Positions 1 to 9,126 of a stretch of 11,795 nucleotides of DNA are shown here, in pieces. The position numbers were made by a program, and so were the translations under genes. The notes below the pieces were generated by a model. That model worked only from the letters and a program-made list of their open reading frames with translations, did not search any database and had not been told where the DNA came from. How positions within the stretch are numbered: the stretch's first letter is position 1; each line of letters starts with the position of its first letter. This DNA comes from Proteobacteria bacterium UBA2363 (GTDB taxonomy: Bacteria > Pseudomonadota > Gammaproteobacteria > Xanthomonadales > UBA2363): NCBI GenBank assembly GCA_002344355.1, contig DDTN01000021.1, forward strand, positions 1 to 11,795, in the 5' to 3' direction.

Positions 1-30
1 TCCGGGAAAGCCGGGGCGGTTCAGGGGGAG

Positions 31-76
31 GGGAGAAGTGGCGTGCCGTCGCAAGCAGCCACGCCAACCCTCTCCC
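31..76. other. Imperfect hairpin left of the minisatellite
   Basis: A perfect 7-bp inverted repeat, TGGCGTG at 39-45 and CACGCCA at 60-66, encloses a 14-base loop. It can be extended with mismatches by GGGAG at 31-35 against CTCCC at 72-76. No T-tract follows on either strand. It lies about 370 bp beyond the yifB stop, on the far side of the tandem arrays. It could be a distal terminator, a degenerate REP-type element or chance in GC-rich DNA. I see no gene in 1-448. Confidence 0.3.
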
Positions 77-100
77 TGCTACTCCCTTGCAGCATTTCCC

Positions 101-386
101 CTGATCCCTTCCCCTGATCCCTTCCCCTGATCCCTTCCCTTGATCCCTTCCCCTGGTCCCTTCCCTTGATCCCTTCCCCTGGTCCCTTCCCCTGGTCCCT
201 TCCCTTGATCCCTTCCCTTGATCCCTTCCCCTGATCCCTTCCCCTGATCCCTTTCCCTGATCCCTTCCCCTGATCCCTTTCCCTGATCCCTTCCCTTGAT
301 CCCTTTCCCTGATCGCTTCCCCTGATCGCTTCCCCTGATCGCTTCCCCTGATCGCTTCCCCTGATCGCTTCCCCTGATTTCTTCCC
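101..386. repeat. 13-bp minisatellite, 22 tandem copies
   Basis: Twenty-two uninterrupted units of 13 bp (22 x 13 = 286 bp) have the plus-strand consensus CTGATCCCTTCCC. Partial units flank both sides (TTCCC at 96-100, CAGATCC at 387-393). Variants are clustered. Units with TTGAT or CTGGT occupy 140-230. CTTTCC units alternate with consensus between 244 and 308. Five identical CTGATCGCTTCCC units run from 309 to 373. A CTGATTTCTTCCC unit closes the array. The minus strand reads GGGAAGGGATCAG, so two G-runs per unit over 101-308 satisfy a G-quadruplex pattern. There are no unique spacers, so it is not CRISPR. The 13-bp unit rotates the reading frame. On the minus strand all three frames stay open; on the plus strand TGA occurs in every frame. 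It lies 3' of yifB/comM. Confidence 0.97.
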
Positions 387-393
387 CAGATCC

Positions 394-435
394 TGCCGCT
401 GCCGCTGCCGCTGCTCCTGCTCCTGCTCCTGCTCC
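394..435. repeat. Hexamer microsatellite (3 x TGCCGC, 4 x TGCTCC)
   Basis: Seven contiguous hexamers, three TGCCGC (394-411) then four TGCTCC (412-435), lie between the 13-bp minisatellite and the yifB stop codon at 449-451. The array ends 13 bp past that stop in the direction of yifB transcription, so it falls in the 3' untranslated part of the yifB message if transcription continues. Each hexamer is frame-neutral. If the yifB stop were lost or bypassed in another frame, this stretch would encode alternating Gln with Glu or Arg. I infer slippage or duplication origin. Confidence 0.9.
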
Positions 436-448
436 CTGTTTCCGCCGT

Positions 449-1981
449 TCAGCAGTGGGCGGCCGGCGCCGGACGATCCAGGCAGCGGTAGCTGATCGCC
501 TCGGCCAGGTGGGCCTGGCCGATCGCGTCGGCCTGGTCGAGATCGGCGATGGTGCGGGCGACCCGCAGGATGCGGTGGCAGGCGCGCGCCGACAGTTCCA
601 GGCGTTCGGCCGCCTGCTCGAGCAGCCGGCGCTCGCCGGCGGCCAGGGCGGCGTGGCGGCGCAGGGCGGCCCCGGCCAGCAGGGCGTTGCTGCCGCCGCT
701 GCGTGCGAGCTGGGCGCCGCGCGCCGCCACCACCCGGGCCCGGACCTGCTGCGAGGGCTCGCCGCCGCCGGCGGGCGCCAGCAGCACCTGCTGGGGCAGG
801 CGCGGCACTTCGACATGCAGGTCGATGCGGTCCAGCAGCGGCCCGGACAGGCGCGACCGGTAGCGGGCGATCGCCTCGCCGGTGCACCGGCAGCGGCCGG
901 ACGGGTCGCCGGCATGGCCGCACGGACAGGGGTTCATCGCCGCCACCAGCTGGAAGCGTGCCGGGAACTCGGCCTGGCGGGCGGCACGCGAGATCACGAT
1001 GCGCCCGGACTCCATGGGTTCGCGCAGCACCTCGAGCGCCGCCCGGCCCCATTCGGGCAGCTCGTCCAGGAACAGCACGCCGCCATGGGCCAGCGAGATC
1101 TCGCCCGGGCGGGGCCGGCTGCCGCCGCCGACCAGGGCGACCGCCGAGGCGGTGTGGTGGGGTGCCCGGAACGGCGGCTCGGCGAAGGTGGCGCCCAGCC
1201 GCGGCGGCAGGCCGGCGATCGACGCCACCGCGGCGGCCTCCAGGGCCAGTGACGGGGACAGCGGCGGCAGGATGCCGGGCAGGCAGGTGGCCAGCAGGGT
1301 CTTGCCGCTGCCGGGCGGGCCGATCATCAGCAGGTTGTGGCCGCCCGCCGCCGCCACCTCCAGGGCCCGGCGCGCGCGCGCCTGGCCGCGGACCTCGGCC
1401 AGGTCGGGACCCGGTGCCGGTGCCGGCGAGCCCTCGCCGATGCCGTCGGCGACCGCCTCGGCCAGGCCCTGGCCCTCGCGCAGGTGCTGGCAGACGGCCA
1501 GCAGGCTGTCGGCGGCCAGGGCGCGGGCACCGGGCGCGAGCGCGGCCTCCGCGGCGTTGGCGGCCGGCACCACCAGGACGTGGCCGGCCCGGCCGCACTG
1601 GATCGCCGCCGGCAGGACGCCCTGCACCGGCCGCAGCGCCCCGGACAGGGCCAGTTCGCCCAGGAACTCGTACCCGGCCAGGCGCGCGGCGGGCACCTGG
1701 CCGCTGGCGGCCAGGATGCCCAGGGCGATCGCCAGGTCGAAACGGCAGCCGTCCTTGGGCAGGTCGGCCGGCGCCAGGTTGACGGTCAGACGGCCATCGG
1801 GGAACCGGAAGCCGGCGTTCTGCAGGGCGGCGCGGACCCGGTCGCGCGCTTCCTTGACCGCGGTCTCGGCCATGCCGACGATCTGCACGTTGGGCAGGCC
1901 GCCGCCGAGGTTGACCTCGACCGCCACCTCCGGCGCCTGCACCCCGAGCTGGGCGCGGCAGGAGACGACGGCCAGGCCCAC
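449..1981 (-). CDS. comM: YifB/ComM family Mg-chelatase-like AAA+ ATPase
   Basis: This 510-residue protein matches the full length of the YifB/ComM family. ComM is known as a hexameric helicase that drives branch migration when transformed DNA is integrated. The N-terminal ~180 residues form the Lon-protease-like ChlI domain (GLAVVSCRAQLGVQAPEVAVE start, typical of the family). The ATPase follows with Walker A GPPGSGKT at 221-228 and Walker B VLFLDELPE at 302-310. A four-cysteine cluster (C352, C354, C364, C366) within NPCPCG...RCRC is a family hallmark. The C-terminal Mg-chelatase lid domain ends at HC510. The start is GTG at 1981, chosen because the family begins at this residue and because a GAGG ribosome-binding site lies 5 bases upstream. 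It sits 7 bp after the ubiK stop, so the two genes are probably cotranscribed. Tandem repeat arrays begin just after its stop. Confidence 0.96.
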   Translation of the reverse strand: MGLAVVSCRAQLGVQAPEVAVEVNLGGGLPNVQIVGMAETAVKEARDRVRAALQNAGFRFPDGRLTVNLAPADLPKDGCRFDLAIALGILAASGQVPAARLAGYEFLGELALSGALRPVQGVLPAAIQCGRAGHVLVVPAANAAEAALAPGARALAADSLLAVCQHLREGQGLAEAVADGIGEGSPAPAPGPDLAEVRGQARARRALEVAAAGGHNLLMIGPPGSGKTLLATCLPGILPPLSPSLALEAAAVASIAGLPPRLGATFAEPPFRAPHHTASAVALVGGGSRPRPGEISLAHGGVLFLDELPEWGRAALEVLREPMESGRIVISRAARQAEFPARFQLVAAMNPCPCGHAGDPSGRCRCTGEAIARYRSRLSGPLLDRIDLHVEVPRLPQQVLLAPAGGGEPSQQVRARVVAARGAQLARSGGSNALLAGAALRRHAALAAGERRLLEQAAERLELSARACHRILRVARTIADLDQADAIGQAHLAEAISYRCLDRPAPAAHC

Positions 1982-1988
1982 CGCGGCC

Positions 1989-2249
1989 TCAGCCGCCGTC
2001 GCGGCGGGCCAGCGCGGCCTCGAGGGCGTCGACGCGGGCGGCGAGCTGGTCCAGGCGCTCGCGGCTGCGCTGCAGCAGGGCGCGCTGGACCTCGAACTCC
2101 TCGCGGGTGACCAGGTCGAGGCGGCCGAGCTGGGCGCCCACCGCGGCCTTCAGGTTGGCCCGGAAGGCCTCGCCGCCCTCGCGCACGGACGGCGGCAGCA
2201 GCTCGCCGATGCGCTGGCTCAGGGCTTCGATGTGCTCGGGACGGATCAT
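1989..2249 (-). CDS. ubiK: UbiK (YqiC/BMFP) ubiquinone biosynthesis accessory factor
   Basis: This 86-residue small protein carries the BMFP domain: an N-terminal amphipathic segment (residues 1-35), the family signature LVTREEFEVQRALLQRSRERL around 46-66, and a C-terminal coiled coil (LDQLAARVDALEAAL). Family members trimerise through the coiled coil and bind membranes. In Enterobacteria UbiK works with UbiJ as an accessory of aerobic ubiquinone biosynthesis. The length is typical. The ATG at 2249 is preceded by AGAGG with a 5-base spacer, which fixes the start. It is the first gene of a probable two-gene operon with yifB/comM and is transcribed away from the P-II gene. I am confident of the family; the cellular role is transferred from relatives. 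Confidence 0.94.
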   Translation of the reverse strand: MIRPEHIEALSQRIGELLPPSVREGGEAFRANLKAAVGAQLGRLDLVTREEFEVQRALLQRSRERLDQLAARVDALEAALARRDGG

Positions 2250-2353
2250 GGCGGGCCTCTGCTGGGGACAGTGTGGGGGCGGACCGCCCTGCCCGGCATC
2301 GGCAGGACGGCTAGAATCGCCTCGGAATCTTCCGATCTTTGCGGGTAGGCGCG
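2250..2353. promoter_or_regulatory. Divergent ubiK / P-II promoter region
   Basis: These 104 bp separate two genes transcribed away from each other and must hold both promoters. For the P-II gene, TAGAAT at 2312-2317 is a plausible -10 box 36 bases before the ATG at 2354; I see no good -35 box. A dyad, CCTGCC at 2288-2293 and GGCAGG at 2301-2306 with a 7-base centre, sits where a -35 element would fall and could be an operator. I see no clear sigma-54 GG-N10-GC element matching consensus. The ubiK promoter is not recognisable. Confidence 0.45.
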
Positions 2354-2692
2354 ATGAAGATGGTGACCGCGGTGATCAAGCCGTTCAAGCTCGACGACGT
2401 CCGCGAGGCGCTTTCCGAGATCGGCGTCCAGGGCATCACGGTGAGCGAGGTCAAGGGTTTCGGCCGCCAGAAGGGCCATACCGAGCTGTACCGCGGCGCC
2501 GAGTACGTGATCGACTTCCTGCCCAAGATCAAGCTGGAGATCGCGGTCACCGACGAGCTCGCCGAGCGCGTGGTCGAGACCATCGCCGGCGCCGCCCGCA
2601 CCGGCAAGATCGGCGACGGCAAGATCTTCGTGACCTCGCTGGAGCAGGTGCTGCGCATCCGCACCGGCGAGCTGGACGGCGACGCGCTGTGA
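2354..2692 (+). CDS. glnB: P-II nitrogen regulatory protein (GlnB type)
   Basis: This 112-residue protein has exactly the P-II length. P-II trimers sense 2-oxoglutarate and ATP/ADP. They are uridylylated by GlnD on a T-loop tyrosine and control glutamine synthetase adenylylation, NtrB and sometimes AmtB. The sequence opens MKMVTAVIKPFKLDDVREAL. The T-loop carries the uridylylation target Y51 in ELYRGAEYVIDF, and the B-loop reads GAARTGKIGDGKIF. Residue 54 is Asp, as in E. coli GlnB, whereas GlnK has Asn there, so I call GlnB. An in-frame GTG further upstream (2339) is rejected because family members start at MK. The Shine-Dalgarno is weak (GGTAGG). No amtB follows. The next gene is cysD, 56 bp on, an unusual neighbour that could allow readthrough. 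Confidence 0.96.
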   Translation: MKMVTAVIKPFKLDDVREALSEIGVQGITVSEVKGFGRQKGHTELYRGAEYVIDFLPKIKLEIAVTDELAERVVETIAGAARTGKIGDGKIFVTSLEQVLRIRTGELDGDAL

Positions 2693-2706
2693 CGGCCCCG
2701 GCCGTC
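2691..2706 (+). terminator. Short inverted repeat overlapping the glnB stop
   Basis: GACGGCC and GGCCGTC form a 7-bp inverted repeat separated by two bases (2691-2706), starting within the glnB TGA codon. The loop is too tight for all seven pairs, so a 6-bp stem with a 4-base loop is more realistic. There is no T-tract. It could weakly attenuate transcription from glnB into cysD, or stabilise the message end. It does not establish that the two are separate units. Confidence 0.25.
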
Positions 2707-2748
2707 GCCGCCGGCTGATCGCGACGCCCGCAGCCCGCCGCCGCCCCG

Positions 2749-3660
2749 ATGCCGAGCGTCGCCGCCCTGTCCCACCTCGACCACCTGGAGGCCGAGGCCA
2801 TCCACGTGCTGCGCGAGGTCGCCGCCTGCTTCCGCAAGCCGGTGCTGCTGTATTCGGTCGGCAAGGACAGCTCGGTGCTGCTGCACCTGATGGCCCGGGC
2901 GTTCGCGCCCGGGCGCCCGCCGATGCCGATGCTGCACATCGACACCGGCTGGAAGTTCCGCGAGATGATCGCCTTCCGCGACCGCCGCGCCGCCGAGACC
3001 GGCATCACCCTGCTGGTGCACACCAATGCCGACGGCGTCGCGCGCGGCGTCGGCCCGATCAGCCACGGCGCCGCCGTGCACACCGACGTCATGAAGACCC
3101 AGGCGCTGCGCCAGGCGCTCGACCTGCACGGCTTCGACGCCGCCATCGGCGGCGCCCGCCGCGACGAGGAGGCCTCGCGCGCCAAGGAGCGCATCTTCAG
3201 CTTCCGCAACGCGCAGCACCGCTGGGACCCGAAGAACCAGCGCCCCGAGCTGTGGCGGCTGTTCAACACCCGCATCCATCCGGGCGAGAGCGTGCGCGTG
3301 TTCCCGCTGTCGAACTGGACCGAGCTCGACGTCTGGCTGTACATCCTGCGCGAAGGCATCGAGGTGCCGTCGCTGTACCTGGCGCGCGAGCGGCCGGTGG
3401 TCGAGCGCGACGGCACCCTGCTGGTGGTCGACGACGAGCGCCTGCCGCTGCGCCCGGGCGAGGCGCCGGCGCTGCGCCGGGTACGCTTCCGCACGCTGGG
3501 CTGCTATCCGCTGACCGGCGCGGTCGAATCCGACGCCACCACCCTGGAGGAGGTGGTCGCCGAGATGCTGGCCACGACCACCTCCGAGCGCCAGGGCCGG
3601 GTGATCGACCACGACCCGGCCTCGTCCATGGAGAAGAAGAAGCAGGAGGGCTACTTCTGA
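2749..3660 (+). CDS. cysD: Sulfate adenylyltransferase small subunit CysD
   Basis: This 303-residue cytoplasmic protein is the catalytic subunit of ATP sulfurylase, which makes adenosine 5'-phosphosulfate from ATP and sulfate in partnership with the CysN GTPase. It belongs to the PP-loop family: SVGKDSS at 36-42 is the pyrophosphate-binding loop, GGARRDEEASRAKER at 134-148 is the CysD signature, and the tail MEKKKQEGYF (294-303) is characteristic. An in-frame stop at 2716-2718 forces a start after that point; ATG 2749 is the only start that keeps the whole family domain. No Shine-Dalgarno is visible in the C-rich bases before it, which is odd. Its stop TGA shares one base with the cysNC ATG, indicating translational coupling and balanced subunits. 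The nearest upstream gene is the P-II gene. Confidence 0.97.
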   Translation: MPSVAALSHLDHLEAEAIHVLREVAACFRKPVLLYSVGKDSSVLLHLMARAFAPGRPPMPMLHIDTGWKFREMIAFRDRRAAETGITLLVHTNADGVARGVGPISHGAAVHTDVMKTQALRQALDLHGFDAAIGGARRDEEASRAKERIFSFRNAQHRWDPKNQRPELWRLFNTRIHPGESVRVFPLSNWTELDVWLYILREGIEVPSLYLARERPVVERDGTLLVVDDERLPLRPGEAPALRRVRFRTLGCYPLTGAVESDATTLEEVVAEMLATTTSERQGRVIDHDPASSMEKKKQEGYF

Positions 3661-5537
3661 TGGCCGCCGGGGCCCTGGCGGAACGGCTGCGCCGGCACGA
3701 GGCGCGCACCCGGCTGCGCTTCATCACCTGCGGCAGCGTCGACGACGGCAAGTCGACCCTGATCGGCCGCCTGCTGCACGACACGAATCTGCTGCCGGAC
3801 GACCAGCTGGCGGCGCTGGAGCGCGACAGCCGCCGGCACGGCACCCAGGGCGAGCGCATCGACTTCGCCCTGCTGGTCGACGGCCTGGCCGCCGAGCGCG
3901 AGCAGGGCATCACCATCGACGTCGCCTACCGCTACTTCGCCACGCCGGCGCGCAGTTTCATCGTCGCCGACTGTCCCGGCCACGAGCAGTACACCCGCAA
4001 CATGGCGACCGGCGCCTCGACCGCCGACCTCGCCGTGGTCCTGGTCGACGCGCGCAAGGGCCTGCTGGCGCAGACCCGGCGGCACAGCCACATCGTCTCG
4101 ATGCTCGGCATCCGGCAGGTGCTGCTGGCGGTCAACAAGATGGACCTGGTCGGCTACCGCCAGGACCGTTTCGAGGCGATCGACGGCGACTACCGGCGGC
4201 TGGCCGGCCGCCTCGGCATCGCCGACGTGCAGGCGATCCCGCTGTGCGCGCTGGACGGCGACAACCTGTGCCGGCGCTCGGCGGCGATGCCCTGGTATCC
4301 GGGACCGACCCTGCTCGAGGCGCTGGAGGCGGCACCGGCCCGGACCGCGCGCAGCGACGCGCCGCTGCGGCTGCCGGTGCAGTGGGTGAACCGGCCCGAC
4401 CCGGAATTCCGCGGCCTGGCCGGCACCGTGGGCGCCGGCACGGTGGCGCCGGGCGACGAGGTCGTGGTGCTGCCGGCCGGACGCCGGACCCGGGTGGCGC
4501 GGGTACTGGCGTCGTCCGGCGAGGTCGCCGCCGCCGTGGCCGGCCAGGCCGTGACCGTGGTGCTGGCGGACGCCGTCGACGCCAGCCGGGGCGACCTCAT
4601 CGCCGCCGCCGGCGACCCGCCCGAGGTCGCCGACCAGTTCGCCGCCCACCTGCTGTGGATGGCCGAGAAGCCGCTGTATCCGGGGCGGCGGTACTGGCTC
4701 AGCCTGGGCACCCGGACCGCCACCGCCCAGGTCACCGAGATCCGCCACCGCATCGACATCGACACCGGCGCCGAACTCGCCGCCCGGCACCTGGAGCTCA
4801 ACGGCATCGCCAGCGTCCGGCTGAGCCTGGACCAGCCGCTGCCGTTCGAGCCCTACGCGGTCGATCCGGCGCTGGGCGGCTTCATCCTGGTCGACCGCGA
4901 GGACCACGGCACGGTCGCCGCCGGCATGATCGACTTCGCCCTGCGCCGCGCCGGCAACATCCACTGGCAGCACCTGGACGTCGACCGCGCCGCGCGCGCG
5001 CGACTCAAGGGCCAGCAGCCGCGCGTCCTCTGGTTCACCGGGCTGTCCGGCGCCGGCAAGTCGACGATCGCCAACCTGGTCGAGAAGAAGCTGCACGCGC
5101 GCGGCTTCCACACCTTCATCCTAGACGGCGACAACGTCCGGCACGGGCTCAACCGCGATCTCGGCTTCACCGCCGCCGATCGCGTCGAGAACGTGCGCCG
5201 GGTCGCCGAGGTGGCGCGGCTGATGACCGACGCCGGGCTGATCGTGCTGGTCAGCTTCATCTCGCCGTTCCGCGCCGAGCGCCGGCTGGCGCGCGAGCGC
5301 TTCCCGGACGGCGAGTTCATCGAGATCCACGTCAAGGCCTCGCTGGCGACCGCCGAGCGCCGCGACAGCAAAGGCCTGTACGCCAAGGCGCGCGCCGGGC
5401 TGATTCCCAACTTCACCGGCATCGATTCGCCCTACGAGGATCCCGAGGCCGCCGAGCTGGTGCTCGACACCGAGAACGAACCGGCCGAGGCGCTGGCGAC
5501 CCGCGTGGTCGACCACCTGCTCGCCACCCTGGCCTGA
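3660..5537 (+). CDS. cysNC: Bifunctional CysNC: ATP sulfurylase GTPase subunit + APS kinase
   Basis: This 625-residue fusion couples GTP hydrolysis to APS synthesis (CysN) and phosphorylates APS to PAPS (CysC). CysN spans about residues 1-435: G1 GSVDDGKS at 25-32, G3 DCPGHEQY at 104-111, G4 NKMD at 159-162, then elongation-factor-like beta-barrels. The G5 motif reads CALDGDN (196-202), where E. coli CysN has Ser first. CysC covers about 450-625: P-loop GLSGAGKS at 461-468, LDGDNVRHGLNRDLGF at 488-503, FISPFRAER around 533-541 with the conserved Ser535, and KGLYAKARAG at 571-580. ATG 3660 overlaps the cysD TGA by one base; a longer in-frame opening upstream lies inside cysD and is rejected. 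Both kinase and GTPase cores look intact. CysH/I/J for the later reduction steps are not in this window. Confidence 0.97.
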   Translation: MAAGALAERLRRHEARTRLRFITCGSVDDGKSTLIGRLLHDTNLLPDDQLAALERDSRRHGTQGERIDFALLVDGLAAEREQGITIDVAYRYFATPARSFIVADCPGHEQYTRNMATGASTADLAVVLVDARKGLLAQTRRHSHIVSMLGIRQVLLAVNKMDLVGYRQDRFEAIDGDYRRLAGRLGIADVQAIPLCALDGDNLCRRSAAMPWYPGPTLLEALEAAPARTARSDAPLRLPVQWVNRPDPEFRGLAGTVGAGTVAPGDEVVVLPAGRRTRVARVLASSGEVAAAVAGQAVTVVLADAVDASRGDLIAAAGDPPEVADQFAAHLLWMAEKPLYPGRRYWLSLGTRTATAQVTEIRHRIDIDTGAELAARHLELNGIASVRLSLDQPLPFEPYAVDPALGGFILVDREDHGTVAAGMIDFALRRAGNIHWQHLDVDRAARARLKGQQPRVLWFTGLSGAGKSTIANLVEKKLHARGFHTFILDGDNVRHGLNRDLGFTAADRVENVRRVAEVARLMTDAGLIVLVSFISPFRAERRLARERFPDGEFIEIHVKASLATAERRDSKGLYAKARAGLIPNFTGIDSPYEDPEAAELVLDTENEPAEALATRVVDHLLATLA

Positions 5538-5649
5538 GCCCGGCTGCACCCCGGGTCGGCCCCGGCCCCGCACCAGTCGCAGCCCCGCGTGCCAGGCGGG
5601 CAGGCATGGGCGACGATGCCAAACGGAACCCGCTCCGCTCACCGCGCCC

Positions 5650-5669
5650 GGGCCCGGGTCTCCGGGTCC
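5650..5669. terminator. Candidate hairpin terminator between convergent genes
   Basis: In the 150 bp between the cysNC stop and the DUF4156 stop, 5650-5657 can pair with 5662-5669 across a GTCT loop. This gives eight pairs including one G-T wobble that is favourable only in plus-strand RNA. A smaller stem (5538-5543 with 5551-5556) follows the cysNC stop directly. The surrounding bases repeat CCCGGGT several times. Neither stem has a T-tract. The rest of 5538-5687 shows nothing else. Confidence 0.3.
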
Positions 5670-5687
5670 CGGGTCCCGCGTCCCCGC

Positions 5688-6005
5688 TCAGCGGCAACGG
5701 TAGGCGACGAAGCGCTGCTCGCCGCCGCGCGGCTCGTCGACCGCGACCACGGTGTCGCCGCCGAGCCCGGCGGCCTCGTTGCGGGCCAGCGATTCCAGCT
5801 CGTCGCGGACCTTGAGGGGATTGCGCTCGACACCCGGCAGCAGGCGATCGCGGACGCCGACGCCGATCTCGCCGACCTTGGTGCAACCGGCGACGTTGCC
5901 GTCGTAGGCGACCCGGACCCGGCTGCCGGCCTCGTCGGGCTTGACCCAGGTGCAGGCGCCGGTCGCGGCGGCCAGGACGAGCAACGGGAAACGGCGCTGG
6001 AACAT
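5688..6005 (-). CDS. DUF4156 (YjeI-like) small lipoprotein
   Basis: This 105-residue protein has a short signal peptide (MFQRRFPLLVLAAATGAC) with Cys18 as the likely lipidated residue. The lipobox TGAC has Thr at -3 instead of the usual Leu, so processing by Lsp is probable but not certain. The mature part matches the DUF4156 pattern: CTWVKP, a second Cys at 41 (GCTKVGEI), VRDELESLARNEAAGLGGDTVVAVDEP, and a terminal YRC at 102-104. E. coli YjeI is a member; its function is unknown. ATG 6005 is supported by AGGAG seven bases upstream. It is convergent with cysNC and 110 bp after the M16 peptidase stop, behind a strong hairpin, so it is likely transcribed separately. Confidence 0.88.
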   Translation of the reverse strand: MFQRRFPLLVLAAATGACTWVKPDEAGSRVRVAYDGNVAGCTKVGEIGVGVRDRLLPGVERNPLKVRDELESLARNEAAGLGGDTVVAVDEPRGGEQRFVAYRCR

Positions 6006-6081
6006 GGGGAACTCCTGGGGCTGGGCGCGGCCGGGTGCCCAGTGTGCGCGCGGCCGCTGAACAGGTGGTGAGGGCAGCGGC

Positions 6082-6107
6082 TGCGGGCGGCGTTCGCGCC
6101 GCCCGCA
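6082..6107. terminator. Strong GC hairpin after the M16 peptidase gene
   Basis: An 11-bp perfect stem (6082-6092 with 6097-6107) encloses a 4-base loop, TTCG on the plus strand and CGAA on the minus strand. It starts 8 bases beyond the minus-strand stop codon at 6116-6118, the expected place for a terminator of the M16 gene. There is no T-tract, which is common for terminators in GC-rich genomes. It would also shield the DUF4156 gene from upstream transcription. Confidence 0.6.
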
Positions 6108-6115
6108 ATCCGGGC

Positions 6116-8992
<2,877 letters not shown>

Positions 8993-9126
8993 GGGGGTTC
9001 CGGGCAGGCGGGGAGGCCGCCAAGGGTAACCGCTGGGCGATGCCGGCCGGTAGGAAGGAAGTCACGGGGCGGGCCGCCGGCGCCGGCATGACGGGGCCTT
9101 GACGCCCCGGCGGCGAGGCTGCGCCG
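8993..9126. promoter_or_regulatory. Divergent intergenic region, M16 peptidase / exported protein
   Basis: These 134 bp lie between two genes transcribed away from each other, so both promoters are expected here, but I recognise no convincing -10/-35 pair. A hairpin (CGGGGC 9092-9097 with GCCCCG 9104-9109, 6-base loop) stands 17 bases before the ATG at 9127. A GAGG ribosome-binding site (9114-9117) lies eight bases before that ATG. Confidence 0.35.

Noticed and set aside
101..386. CRISPR-like periodic array
   Set aside because: The units are contiguous 13-mers with no unique spacers, and there are no cas genes in the window.
21..1598. Long minus-strand open frame running through the minisatellite into comM, with Arg/Pro/Gly-rich sequence
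   Set aside because: It is out of frame with comM over the helicase domain. Its openness follows from high GC content and from the stop-free repeat. It resembles no protein family.
2339..2353. Upstream GTG start for the P-II gene
   Set aside because: It would add five residues (MRVGA) before the canonical MK start; P-II proteins are 112 residues from ATG 2354.
4244..5815. Long plus-strand frame overlapping cysNC in another phase
   Set aside because: Arg/Pro/Gly-rich shadow of a gene with intact GTPase and kinase motifs.
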